A DNA stretch of 64,000 nucleotides, taken from positions 7,765,001 to 7,829,000 of the forward strand of contig NC_088308.1 of the NCBI RefSeq assembly GCF_910592395.1, given 5' to 3'. The notes under the pieces were generated by a model. That model was not told the DNA's origin, made no database searches, and was given only the letters and a program-made list of their open reading frames with translations. This DNA is from Lineus longissimus (lineage: Eukaryota > Nemertea > Pilidiophora > Heteronemertea > Lineidae). The position numbers and the translations under genes are program-made. Below are positions 1 to 12,160 of this stretch, one piece after another; within the stretch, counting starts at the first letter, position 1; every line of letters begins with the position of its first letter.

Positions 1-207
1 ATTCTAGCCCATGTTTTGAAGTCCGTACAAGTTCGACAAGGCTTTTTGGGGGCCTGTAGGTTGGTAGATTTCGTATTTTCTGTGGCGGCTTCATTTGACA
101 TGGGCGCTGACATCTTGTTAGGCTTGCGCAATGCCGTTTGGTCTACCTGCAGAGTAACTTAGTGTTGGCGATTCAACTTGCGCTGGGTAAGATTGACAAA
201 AAGCAAA

Positions 208-2342
208 ATGGCTTCGAAAGGTGAAATTACTTTTTCATCACACAAATTTTCAGTAATAAAATCATTAAAAACACTGTTCATAAGAAAATGACCCCACTTT
301 TTTATTAACTATCTGTTCTACTGCCTCTGTTGTATTATATTTCACCTTTGTTTTCTACTGTATCACCCTACAAGATCACCAAACAAACTGATGGAGTTTG
401 ACTTTCATCATGATCATAGAATTGAATAGATCATCATGTATGGGCGGTTATTACCGCAAATAAAGACAAACCAAAGCAAAGACACTTGTGTAGCATATCA
501 AGGACACGTAGATTGATACTCCTATGTGTGCCACATCAAAGACATCTGGACCATATACCACATCAAAGATAACGATGCGAAGTCAACAGGCGGCGCCACT
601 GTAGATTGCTGGCGGCCGTACGCTGCCTGTTGACTTTGTTGTTATTTGCCACCTCTCTCCTATGGCAAGCCGTTTGCTTCAAAAAGTCGAAATGATTTTT
701 TTCTAGTCGAAATGATTTTTTTCTAGTCAAGATATTTTTTTTCAAGTCAAGAAAAAATATTTGAAATTAAACTTTTTTTTCAAGTCGAGATATTTATTTT
801 TCTTCTCATTTAACTTATTGAAGTTGAATCAATTAATAAAAATTTCACTGCGAGAAAAAAATGATTATAAAAATAAAAATAGTCGCTTATATCAACAAAA
901 ACCTATAGTTGTCGAAATCGTTTTTACTTTTCCCAAGACGGTGGCGCCGCCTGTTGACTTCGCATCGTTATCTTTGATGTGGTATATGGTCCAGATGTCT
1001 TTGATGTGGCACACATAGGAGTATCAATCTACGTGTCCTTGATATGCTACACAAGTGTCTTTGCTTTGGTTTGTCTTTATTTGCGGTAATAACCGCCCAG
1101 GAGTATCAATCTACGTGTCCTTGATATGCTACACAAGTGTCTTTGCTTTGGTTTGTCTTTATTTGCGGTAATAACCGCCCATAATCATGCTTTCAGCTTT
1201 CTCCTCAATTTCTGTGTGTCTTTTCTTACATGCTCAGTTTGGACTTGGTCTTATCTTGGAGTTATTATCTTGACAATTACTCCAAGGTCTTATAGACTTG
1301 CTACTCTTGGCCCTATATTTTTCATCATTATGTCTGGAAAACAAACCTTTTCATTCAGAGATGCCATATAATCCCTCTATAGTCACAGGCATCTTTGAGT
1401 TGACTGACTGTGAAGTCTGAAGATCTTGTGATGCAACGTAATGTTTCCCGATCTGGCAAAGCCATTTACTCGCATTAGGCCAAAGCTGGAATGAATCCTA
1501 AGTTTAAAGAAACCAGTATTTTCTAATTCTATCTGTTCATCGTCATTGTTTGGTTTTTTCAGTTGCAAAGGTTGGTCTGTTTAAGGAGCTCTGGCATAAG
1601 TACCCAGAGGTTGTTGGGGCTTTCTTCCTTTTTGGAGTAGGTAAGGGTTAATTTGCAAGTCACCAGCTAGCTTTTGGAGAAGAAGAGACGCGTAGTAGAT
1701 CCCTAGTAATCTGCTTGTTCAGTTCAATGACTCAAATGCACTTCAAAATATTTTAATAAAGGAGACCTAGGCCTTTACCCTTATTGGCATTGCTGGGATA
1801 AACTTTTATCAAAAAAGGATTGAGCTGGCTTCTTGGCCAGATAACATAATATTTTTAGCTCCAGTCATTGAAAAGAATGTGGTCATCTTGAAAATATTCA
1901 TTGATGACTAAGTTCAGCAGGTGCAAATATGTTACTCCTATTGGGCTCCCTTTTGACGAGAATCTGACAAAGATTTTCTTTTTTCTTGATAATCAAAAAT
2001 TGCATCTTATACAATTCCAGGTGCGGCGACTATAACTGGGTTTATTGTCCACAGGAATGTCAATGATACCCATGATAAATACAGACAACATAAATACTGG
2101 TACACAGGTAAATAGGGAGTGTTGAATTTATACTCAATGGTTGGTTGATTTTGTAACGCAACTCTGAAATGTGGATATCTGTTGGGCAGATGCCCTGTGA
2201 TAAAATCGGACAAGCGGGAAAATTTGACACTGATAGTACCATACATGAAGACACTGTGTTTAAAAATCTAACAAAAGTGCTTCTTTTTTCAGTGCGACGC
2301 CCATCTGAAGTCAAGGACCCAAAGAGTGATTTATATAATTAG
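208..2342 (+). CDS. NDUFA3: NADH dehydrogenase 1 alpha subcomplex subunit 3-like (complex I accessory subunit)
   Basis: Four coding exons join in frame: 208-220, 1563-1640, 2021-2107 and 2293-2342, giving 75 aa (human NDUFA3 is 84 aa). Exon 1 codes only MASK plus one base; the ATG sits in AAAATGG and is followed by donor GTGAAA. The other junctions are GT-AG (acceptors TTTTTTCAG, ATTCCAG, TTTTTTCAG). The protein begins MASKVAKVGLFKELWHKYPE, close to the human start pattern of RVGAFLKNAWDKEP. One hydrophobic segment lies at about residues 23-42 and a basic, tyrosine-rich tail follows. NDUFA3 is a small single-pass subunit of the inner-membrane arm of mitochondrial complex I. The neighbouring PRPF31 supports the call because the two genes are also neighbours in human. 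Exon 1 is the least certain part because it is so short. An AATAAA at 2776-2781 could be the poly(A) signal. Confidence 0.68.
441..1181. mobile_element. Inverted-repeat MITE with TA target duplication
   Basis: The two ends are long inverted repeats: 441-599 pairs with 941-1099, about 159 bp per arm, with outer end TGGGCGGTTATTACCGC. The last 82 bp of the right arm (1018-1099) are repeated directly at 1100-1181, so the element has two right termini. TA flanks both outer ends (439-440 and 1182-1183). No transposase frame is present, so it is non-autonomous; TA duplication suggests Tc1/mariner-type mobilisation. The middle (about 690-760) has short AT-rich repeats of AGTCGAAATGATTTTTTTCT type. 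It lies in NDUFA3 intron 1. Confidence 0.75.
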
Positions 2343-3059
2343 GACAGATGAGCTCTGGGACTGTGTGATTGTGAACAATGTACATAGGGTAATTGGTATT
2401 CTTAAGTGAAGACATGGAGGAGTGAACTAGATTAGATGTGAAGAAGACATGAAGAAGAGATCGGAATGAATATTTCTTGAGTGATGTCACTTTGGAACAA
2501 CTGGGAGTCTGCTCTATTCAACTTTGGTTTGAATTTGTGAAAGGCCAGCACAATCCTGGCACCAGTTACAACAGAGTTCCTCATTACTGTACAATCTATC
2601 TTTTGAAATTTTCCATTTGTACCATGCAGATACTGTCACCTTACAGGTTACAGTGGTTCCTGGCAGAGTTTACAGTACTCTCGTGTTACTATTAATTTTA
2701 AATAACAGAAGTTCTCTATTAAAAGACCCCCTTGTGACTGACAAATGCTGGACACCGTAACAGAGAGATGACCTGAATAAAACCTGGGATCGACTTGCGA
2801 CCAAACTCACTATCCTTAATATAATAATAGAGAGCTTGTCCTTCTTACGGAGGTGTCCACTCCACAGTATAGGATAAGAACTTCAGTTACCATGGTTACC
2901 AGTATTTCTGTCAGGCCTGGCATTGTTTAAACAGATGCTGTGCACAGGCTTTCTACTCAATGTCATCCAATTCTAGGCAGGTGCAAAGTTCATGGAATGC
3001 CGAGATGTTTTTCTGATCTCTGATGTCATGTCTGGTTAAATAAATCGTTTGTATTTAAG
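2343..3059. other. NDUFA3 3' flank, no second gene seen
   Basis: This stretch follows the NDUFA3 stop codon and probably includes its 3' UTR, with AATAAA at 2776-2781. No further coding exon or recognisable repeat was found. Confidence 0.4.
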
Positions 3060-4290
3060 TACAGGTTGTCGTTCCATATTTTATGTGTTCTTGAAGACGG
3101 ACGCAATACTCATGATATGGTTGGTACCAAGTATGGTACCTGGTACAGGTGGACAGTATCAGGACCCTTTGCAATTGATAGAGCTGCAGTCTCAATGTGC
3201 TCTTAAAGATCGACACAAGACACATGAAGTACTTGGGTCCAAGTATGGTATTTTACACCAAGCTGGGGCATTAGGACCCTTTGGAACGGATAGAGCTGCA
3301 GTCTTGATGTGTTCTCAAAGATGGACCTAATATGCATGATATACCTATGTCCAAGTGTTGTACTTGATACATGAAGACAGCCTCGGGTTCCTTTGCAATC
3401 GATAGAGCTGCAGTCTCAATCAGCTCTTGAAGACGAACACAAGACCCATGAAATACTTGGGTCCAAGTATGGTACATGTATTTTGAACCAAGCTTGGATC
3501 CCAGTATTGTACTTGGTACAGGAAGAAGGTATCATGACCCTTTGCAATGGATAGAACTGTAGTGTTAATGTGCTCTTATAAATGTTGACACCGTGCCAAA
3601 CCTGAGTCTAAGTTAAGTATGGCATATGTATTTTTAACAAAGCTTTGGTCTGAGTCGTCTACTTAGTACAGGAGGATAGCATTAGGACCCTTTGGAACTG
3701 CTGTCTCAATGTGCTCTTGAAGACTGACTTCACTAACAGGCATGAATACTTGGGTCCAAGTGAACCAAGTTTGGGTCCAAGTACCGGGTATTGTCCTTGG
3801 CTCAGGAAGACAGCTTCAGGACCCTTCCCTTTGCGGTAGCTAGAGCTGCAATCTCATTGTGGATTGTGATCTTAAAGACGGACGCAGCATGCATGGTATA
3901 CTTGGGTTCATGTATAGTATTTTGGACAGAGCTTGAGTCCAAGTACTGTCCTGGGTACAGGAGGCCAGCATTGTGACCATTTGCAATGGGCAGCACTGCA
4001 GTACTCAATGTGTTCTTGGAGACAGGCACAGCAGATATGGTAGACTGCGGCCCAAGTATAAAGGTGCTTACAATTAAAACCATACTTGGGTCCAATTATG
4101 GTACAGGACAGCATCAGGACCCTTTCGCACTGGATAGAGCTGTAGTCCCAATGTGCTCTTGACATGATAGAAGACGAAAAACAACATGCATGGTGCACTT
4201 GGGTCGAAGTAAAGGGCTTATGTTATACAGGAGGACAGCTTGGGAACCTTCGCACTGGATTGAGCTGCCATCTCGATGCACAGAAGTACC
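3060..4290. repeat. Diverged tandem repeat array, units about 110-150 bp
   Basis: About nine degenerate copies follow one another. Each carries a core like GGACCCTTTGCAATGGATAG, then AGCTGCAGTCTCAATGTGCT, then a CTTGGGTCCAAGTATGGTAC block. Cores start near 3160, 3268, 3387, 3535, 3687, 3818, 3974, 4117 and 4237. Copy lengths vary and all copies have point changes, so the array is old. Short open frames inside it are not conserved between copies. Confidence 0.7.
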
Positions 4291-4690
4291 TGATAATGCA
4301 ACTGGTCTTGCTTCTCAGAAATTACACAGTTGTCTCTCTCTCTCGAGACTGATGAAATCCAATGTCTCATAGCAGGTACCCCCCATGCAGGTACTAGCAT
4401 CCTGATGTATAACTTGAAGTACCTGACAATATAACTAGTCCTGCAAACTCAGAGATGACCACAATACTCGTCTCATGAAACTGAAACCTTCCAAATGACT
4501 AATGTACAAGGTACCACCTTGACAACAAGAATGGCCCTGCTAACTCTGAAATGGCCATAAAGTGGCAGTCTCATGAGGCTGGTGAAGTTTCAATACTACT
4601 CTCGTGGTTCCTGATACAAGACAACTGGTTGGGTTGTATGTGATACAGGACAACTTGTCAAAGTTTTGCTCGTTTTCAGGGAGATTTCGA
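4291..4690. repeat. Second degenerate repeat block
   Basis: Three or four loose copies of a unit of about 100 bp recur, containing GTACCTGAYAATRYAACTRG and then a CTCATGARRCTG motif (near 4287, 4418 and 4500-4590). Divergence is high and boundaries are approximate. Confidence 0.4.
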
Positions 4691-6171
4691 GGACAAATTA
4701 AACTTGGCATCATATTGGTTCCGGGACTGTGATGATGGAAGGGAATCAACAAGACTTGCTTGATATAAAATTATCTTTATTTAAACAATAGAACATAATT
4801 CGCTAGTAGTAGTTTAAAATACTTGGTCTTTGCAACACATTGCACATTAAATCAAGACTACTGGCTACAAAGATTAAATATTTCATTGTCTTTCACAGTA
4901 ACAAAGATAAATATTCTCTTAAGTAAACTAAGTAACTAAAACAGAAGGACAGTGAGGATTTCAACATTACAAGGATCAAAGCTCACTTTCAGAGAAGTTT
5001 TTTTCTTTTGGTAGCACTGGCATAAAGGTCACCCGTGCTACCAAATAGGGTGAAACTTTGAACCTCCCAATATAATATTATCATACTGCAGCTACCATCG
5101 GCCAATAACAGGAATTAAAATGGCCTTCAGCTGTCTGGCAAGCATCATAAAGATATCTGTACAACAACAGGTCAGAAAATAGGACTAGCACTTCAGCTTT
5201 GCATCTATGTACACAGAGATAACCATTAAATGTGGTCTTGAAGTTAACCGGTTCGCTTCTAGGACAAGATCTATAAAATTTATACATGTACTATTATTTT
5301 TTCTTTATCTATCAGGGATTACGCCAGGATTAAATTTGAGGGGAGCAAAAAAAAATTTTTTTTCTCCCAAATATTTTTTTTTTAAATTTTTTTTTTCTTA
5401 AAAAGGGTATATGACCCCTCCTGAGACGTTTTTTGGCCCTAAAACCGCTCAAAATTAAGGGAATATTCCCCCTTGAAATATTTTAGGGGGGATGAATCAC
5501 CCCCATCCCCCCTCTGGCGGAAACCCTGTCTATATCATTAATTTATTGATAACTTTTTTACAAATACATGTAACACATATGTATATGAAGTAACTTGCAA
5601 TATCAACCGTCTTTTCTGTCTCGAAGGAAGATTCGTAAGACTCTCCTCTAAAATTTTCTGCATGTTGACGCAATGTTGTAAAAGATGTCACGTTAAATCG
5701 AGTGCTATCGCTAATAAAAGACAACGGAGAGTGCGGACTGCACTCCACCTATAAACAGGCTACGCCAAATGGTAGGAAAGATCAGTTAACTACAAGACCA
5801 CAATATCAGCAGAAAAGGTGAAAATCACAGAATGTGAGAGATTGAGATAGCTTTCTGAATAAAATCTCAAAATATATATTTTTCTTATGAGAAGAAACGG
5901 CACACCACTAAAACATGCGATATACTTCACTCTCGGCAACTTGGAAAGCAATTTGTTCAGATGTGAAACTTGATAATTTTGTAGACATGTGAAAGAATTA
6001 TTTTCATAATGCAAAAATGAGGACAAGCATTCCTCAAAGGGCCTACACTGTCCACATACAGTCAAAGGTATCAACTGTGGCATGATTTTAGTCCAAGATA
6101 TATGTAAACACAATACTACGTATATCAAACTTTGAAACTTTTTGGAGCAGTACAAAAAACTACTGCCAGTT
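4691..6171. other. Intergenic, no gene recognised
   Basis: The stretch is AT-rich and has no convincing exon. TTTATT near 4771 would read AATAAA on the minus strand and could mark the end of a long DGKE 3' UTR, which is unproven. Positions 5330-5530 hold homopolymer-rich, repeat-like sequence. A 121-codon minus-strand frame at 5790-6155 has no family features and was not called. Confidence 0.35.
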
Positions 6172-6445
6172 GGAGCCGCTGTGGTGTAGTGGCTTGGACT
6201 CTCGACCAGCGGTCAAGAGGTCCCGGGTTCGATCCCCACTGTCGGCGTGAGACTGTAGGCTGGTCTCTCCGTCTTACTTGCCTCTCTGCACCCAGGTGCA
6301 TAAATGGGCACCGGTCAGAAATGCTCAGATTGTAGCGCTAGTTGAGCAGCTCATCTGAGGTTTACTGAAAGGTTTCAGGACAGACCGGGGTTAAAGTGTA
6401 AAGTCGGATGATAACCTATATGTAGTTGATATCAGACTAGTAATT
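6172..6445 (+). mobile_element. tRNA-derived SINE
   Basis: The 5' part resembles a tRNA gene, with a box-A-like GTGGTGTAGTGG near 6181 and a box B GGTTCGATCC at 6226-6235. A conserved non-tRNA body follows (CCTCTCTGCACCCAGGTGCA, then TGAGCAGCTCATCTGAGG), ending near GTTGATATCAGAC. A second copy lies inverted at about 47020-47297, and sharing of both head and body shows a dispersed SINE family rather than a single tRNA gene. Confidence 0.75.
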
Positions 6446-8189
6446 ACTACATGTACATGTAGCAGTTGTGATCGGCACCTAATAAATTGACCATTTAATT
6501 ATCTCTACCCTATCAAAGCAGTATGAGCACAAGTATGTGAGCAGTTAATTTTCAGGACAGGTAGCAAGCAATAAGCAACAATCTACAGTAGTATTTTTAT
6601 ACAAAACTATACAGCCCACACTGTACATGTAGAATACTATACAATGTACCTGCATTGGGACAGAACAGCCACTAAGATTTAATGTAGTGCAACATCAAAA
6701 TGTACTAAAGTAATGCACTGCCCACTGAACAACACAGACCATGCACACTGCACACAGACAACAGTATACATGTACATTTACAGGAGTGTTTAATTTTCAT
6801 CATCACAACATTATACATTGCCACATGAGACGTCTAAATGTACTGAAACAGTGAAAGTAAGTATATATCAATCGTCATCAAGAATGCATGCCAATGAAAT
6901 CTTGACGTTAAGTCTAAAACCAGCAAAGACCAACAACATGTCTGTTACATGTACACACACAGCTGCACTAATCATGATCATAAAAAGTACACGTGACCCT
7001 GAATCAAAAGCTAGATCGAAATAAATAAATGAAATTGAATAAACAAGATGGAATAATATATTAAGTACAAGGACCATACGAGATGTGTGACTAGGTGTAC
7101 GCTACTTATGATAGTCTCAAGCAATCCAACCCAATGAAAATAAACATTGGTCTGGATGGTATATATTGACATAATTGTGCTATTCTGCATTGCTTTTAGA
7201 CATAGCGCCAGCCTTGAAAATAACTCCCACTCATTCTCTCCTTCCCGCGTATCCTGTGGATGACACAATGGGAGAAATGGGTTAAAAAGAAATTTACAAA
7301 TCTTGGGTCTAGCGTTGTTTCCCACAGCATATCTGGCGACTACCCAAATCATTTTCCCGAAGTTTCAACCAAGCACCATCTGCTGGTGATATTTCCTTTT
7401 CAGCACCAACTGAAACAGTAGCGACATGAGAAAAAACTTGCGTGTGAATGCCACACTCCAAAGATTGCAATTATAGCCCTGCTCATGCAAGCACTATGTC
7501 ACTACATTCAATAAACAGCTGAATCTGAAGGGAGAGTTTACATTTTACACTTCTCAAATGAAGTTCACTGAACTAATGTTGCCAGAACACAACAAAATAC
7601 AGGTCACAGACCATATACATTGTAATACACATGTAGACATAAAATACAAAATACATGTAAATGCACTAAATACATTGTATATCAATATTAAGTATTGCAC
7701 AATACTGCGCCTGATCTAATCGGCAAACTAAATAAACATTCAGAGTTTGTCCCTAGGCGTTGATGCCAAAAAGAACACAGCTACTGCCAAAGGATTTTGT
7801 CAATGGAAGTATTCTCATCATTCTCATTATTCTGATCAGCCTTCTTTTTCTAAATGTTTGGGTCGGCTGGGCAATATTACGATACCAGCCAGCCGAGCAG
7901 ATGACAGTCGTGCTAAAACATCAGACCAGCTCATGTTTCATGATCGACTGCATGATTGATAGAGGTTCTAAACAACACCTTGTTGAAAAGTTTCTTTGAT
8001 AAATAATTATTTAAAATTTTTAGTCAACGTCATTTTGTTCGATCGGGATGGGGATGATCACCAAATAACTAATTTCATATGGCCTTATTTAACAGATGAA
8101 CTAAGACTTCATCTCATCCATTTCAATCTCTTAGGCCAAGTAATGTCCTTTGTTCGTCAGCCATGCATATCCCTCCAATACGCCCATCA
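6446..8189. other. Likely DGKE 3' flank or 3' UTR, no separate gene seen
   Basis: The AT-rich sequence downstream of the DGKE stop codon contains many TACATGTA words. No spliced coding structure was found on either strand. A 79-codon plus-strand frame at 7760-7999 has a hydrophobic run but no supporting context. Confidence 0.35.
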
Positions 8190-11100
8190 TCAGCTATCAC
8201 ATGCCAGCATGTTTGCCTGACCTGTTCTCGTTATCATTATCTCTCCTGCTGATTGGTTCCAAGGCTCTCCGTCCACTTGCATCGGCGCTTTGCCCTTAGT
8301 TAGTGTGATCTAAAAAAACAAGAATGACTTCAATAAACAACAAAAGTCCCACATCACTTATCAATCAAGCTGAATCTCGGAGGACCAGTTTCAGAAAATA
8401 TATAATTCTTTAACAGTAAAGTAAGTAAAATCTATTTTGTAAGACACCCTTTCCACAGAGTATATAAATGTTCAAGAGCCCCCTCCCCCCATGGCCTATA
8501 CAGGCAGAATATAGTGGCAGAATGATGAATTCTTCTTACCTTAACAGTTTTAGCCTGGCCGAATCTATATGGTTCTGCCAAACCAACATGCAGTTGGGCT
8601 ACATGGAATGAGGAGTAGAGGCCCATCACTTCGACCAAACCGTCGTCGTATCTGAGAAGAAGATCATGATTTTCAGTACTGTACAAGCTAACCCGCATAT
8701 TTCTTTGATGTTAATAGAATACCATTCTGGCTCACCATCGCATTAATGTCTCTGTACTATTAACCAATCTCAATAGTCGGTAAAAAGACAAAATAATGGA
8801 ATACCCAAGGTAGGCCAGTCTGTAGACCACACAAATAACACATTGAAGTCAAAACCATACCAAGACCAGTGTTCAGGGATGTATACATTATATCTCTCCA
8901 AAAACCTACCTAGCCTGTTGACCATGTGGTCCGAGGCCTATTTCCCACGGTTGACATCCACCTGCCCAGCTGCTGATGTTGAGTACGACTATTCCTTCAA
9001 TCTCTGGCATCTGCACTTCTACACCATCAAGTTCCAGCTGAAAGCATAAATGAAGTATCAGGATATAAATCTAACAATAGCAATTGAAGCAAACTAGGTG
9101 TGACACGACATTTGTTAACAAGATTGAATTGGGAGCTGGGCAAATTTCTATCAACAGTGTTTGGGGTTTTGGGTCTGCCAATAAAATTTGGCTTACCCTC
9201 TTGGAGAATCATTCAAAGGTGGAAGTAAATTATTTGTTCAGAGGAAATCAGGACAATGCAACAGTTCCACTCACCTTAATTCTCTTTTGAAGATCTTTAC
9301 ATTCCCTCTCATAAATATCCTTGGTTCCATATGTAAAATACCATAACTGAAAGGAGAAGGAAACTCCATCAACTTGGACGAGCGTAAGAATAAGGTAAAG
9401 TCTGTTGATCATAGTGACACCCCTTAGCGGACACCTCTCTATTAAGGACAACCTCTCCATTAAGGACACTAGTTTTAGTCCCAAAGCAGTTGTCTCTATT
9501 CAATTTGACCTCTCTAATCAGGACACCTCTCTATTAAGGACAACACTTGTCAGTCCCGAGGGTGTCCTTAATAGAGAGGTTCTACTGTATTGTCTCATGA
9601 GACACCAGAACATGGTTTAGTAACTGTTAATAAAGTCAAATGGTATTTTATTAATCATTTTGACGTCATTCATTTCATATGCTCTGACAGCCCCTTTCCT
9701 TTGTGGATAAACAGTAACCCACTATTTCTTATAAGCACTGCATACCTTATTGATAATCCGGCTACCAAATAGATACGGTTGACTTTCCCTATGCTGGTGA
9801 AAGTTGAGGGTGACCCTGGCGTCAACGCCAATACTGCTGTAATTATTCATCATAACTGTCTGAAAATGAAATCAATATCAAGTATCAAAATCAAAATCAA
9901 ATTCTCACATGCTTTATCAGAAGCACATTAATGAAAATGTTATACCCTCTAAAGTAGCGTTTTGGTGTGCCACTTGGGCTTAGTCTCAATTGGATATATT
10001 GAAATAGGGATGACTTTCTTTGGCAAAAGGAGAGAGTGAGCCTAGTGGAAGGCCCTGGTGTTTCACAGCTGGATCATCTCTTATATTCCCTGGAAATGAC
10101 ACCAGGAGAAGAAATTCAATTTTACAGGAAACCTCAACTTTGCATCTCATTTAAATCATTGCAATCAGAGTAAAGTGATTAGCCAAAGGTGACAAAAATA
10201 CATCAATGATAAGTATTGAAACAAGACGCTCTAATTATGGTACAGACAGCTTCAATACTAGACCTCGCCTCTCGGTGATCCCTAAACAGCCTACCTTTCT
10301 TCTCCTTGGTAAGCCAATACCAAGTCTCTTATGACCAGTAACCTCTACTTTCCACCTAAAATGAAGGAAATTAGGAATTAGATTCCCACAATAAAGCAAA
10401 TCCATTAAAGACATATCAAGCCATTGGTGTTCAATGTGATTTTCTTGTCGCTTATGCAAATAGAAATAAACAATGCCAGTGTTCTTGGGTATCGTACCCG
10501 TGGACTGAAAAAAGTTGAGGTACATGATGTAACGGGCGGTCACTGCCTGACCTTACCTGTCAAGTTTCACATGCTTGGCCATCTCTAGTTTATCGAGTAT
10601 TTGCTCCACATCAATTTCACCGTGAACGTAACCTTCTCCCCACTGCAGCACACGAGAGAGATCATTCCCTGTCCCCAGAGGTAAGATAGAAACATATGGA
10701 GCAGGCTGCAAGGTAGAGAAGTCAAGTACAATAGTGCAGAGAACTTTATGAAAATAGAGAGAATCAATGTGGCTAAGCCACTTAATGAAAATAGAGAGAA
10801 TTTGTAGTAGTCAATAGCTAAGCCCATACTTAGTGAAATTATTTTTGAAATTTTAAAATACCTCAATGTAAGGTTCTCTACTGTCTAATTACCACCAGTT
10901 CATTAAAGGGGAAGTGAAGTCTCGCTTTAGACACTAGCCAAAGCTGAGGACCAAGGACAGTTGCTTTAATGGACATTTGCACAATTTTCTACAATTCTCT
11001 ACATTCTGGAGAATGTCACCGTCCACTTACATTTAGCCCTAACTTGTCGATGGCATTGAGCACCCATCCGATGGTGCCATCCCCGCCACAAACCAACACC

Positions 11101-12160
11101 CGGCATGTGATATTTGGCACCAGACGGCACCACTCAAGGGCATTCTCCGGCGGCAGATCATGGAGATCGATCACCTAGAAAGTGAGAAAATCAAAAAATC
11201 AAAATTGAATAAAATTAAATCCAAATTCTGCCAACCCAGTATTGCCACCAGACAGCTCAGTGAAAATTCTGACATAGTGTTAGACTCCTGTTGTAGCCCA
11301 ACCTGCACTAAATTGTTTATAATTATGGATTGCATTTCTCCAACATGACTCCAAAGCCTTAAAACTTCATATAAACTTCTAAAACCTTGTTCCTTTTGGC
11401 TGCAGTGCCAACAAACACTTGCTAAAGACATACACTTATCACTTTTGGTAAAAACCACAGAGGTTGTCAAAGTGGACTTTACCTGAGCTGGATTAAGAAG
11501 TCTCCGATACGCTTGCAGTATATGTTCTCCATCGCCATTCCCACTTTTACGATTTGCTATCACAACAAGGGGACTCCAGTTCTTGATAGGGGGCTCTCTG
11601 ACAGACCCAACAACCAAATGTCTCCGTCCTTTCCAACCAACCTGCTTCAACTGAACACAGTTTGGTGGCACAATGAGATCCCTGTATTGACCGAGGTCAC
11701 ACAATTCTGTCAGACGTTTCTGGCAGTTATCATGCACAGTTCTTTGACACCAGCAACATTTCAGATCACATATCTGTGGTAGCAAGCCGCATTGTTCTTC
11801 ACAGACAACACAGCGGCTACACAAAGGAAGATTTCCTTTGATCCACTGGTGCTTTAGAATGTCTGCCCTCTCGGCGAGAAGTTTACAATGTAGAGTCCGG
11901 TTTGCTTCTTTCATGTTATGATCATCAACACAGATGCCACAAGAATCGCACACGGCTCCTTCCACGATGTGAGCCCCCGATATATTACAATAGACAGGAT
12001 GAGTAAACATGTCCATCATGACCCAGCGATGCCCTTTACTGATGTCTCTGACCTGCAAGTCATAGTGAGGCTTTCTGTTCCGCTTGCAAAACCTTGTGAT
12101 GATGATCGTGAGAATCATCATGAAGGTTACGAACCCCATGATTAATAGGAAGGAAGCCAT
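8190..12160 (-). CDS. DGKE: Diacylglycerol kinase epsilon
   Basis: Nine coding exons in frame give 525 aa (human 567): 12160-11483, 11174-11031, 10705-10557, 10355-10295, 9859-9746, 9346-9275, 9037-8910, 8651-8540, 8309-8190. The enzyme phosphorylates diacylglycerol to phosphatidic acid on membranes. An N-terminal membrane segment (about residues 3-23) is followed by two cysteine-rich C1 domains ([23 protein letters not shown] with [12 protein letters not shown]). The catalytic domain opens with [13 protein letters not shown] and carries the GGDG nucleotide loop near residues 256-259, then [10 protein letters not shown]. The accessory domain has [32 protein letters not shown] and MQVDGEPW. 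A single N-terminal hydrophobic segment, two C1 domains and no EF-hands, PH or ankyrin repeats point to the epsilon type. The ATG at 12160 directly follows an acceptor (CCATTACAG), so a 5' UTR intron is likely. It is divergent from PRPF31. Confidence 0.95.
9414..9587. mobile_element. MITE, family A copy (pogo/Tc1-like ends)
   Basis: The element carries CCTCTCTATTAAGGACA-type motifs in both orientations and ends in TCTACTG followed by TA. It matches copies at 17707, 29579, 29979, 35002 and 53106. It lies in the DGKE intron between 9746 and 9346. The left boundary is approximate. Confidence 0.7.

Noticed and set aside
5790-6155. 121-codon minus-strand protein
   Set aside because: It has no domain, splice support or conserved composition and lies in AT-rich intergenic DNA.
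6172-6250. tRNA gene
   Set aside because: Box A and box B are present, but the sequence continues into a conserved SINE body and recurs elsewhere, and the cloverleaf is poor.
7760-7999. 79-codon plus-strand membrane peptide
   Set aside because: It has a single hydrophobic run only, in the likely DGKE 3' UTR on the opposite strand, without splice or poly(A) context.
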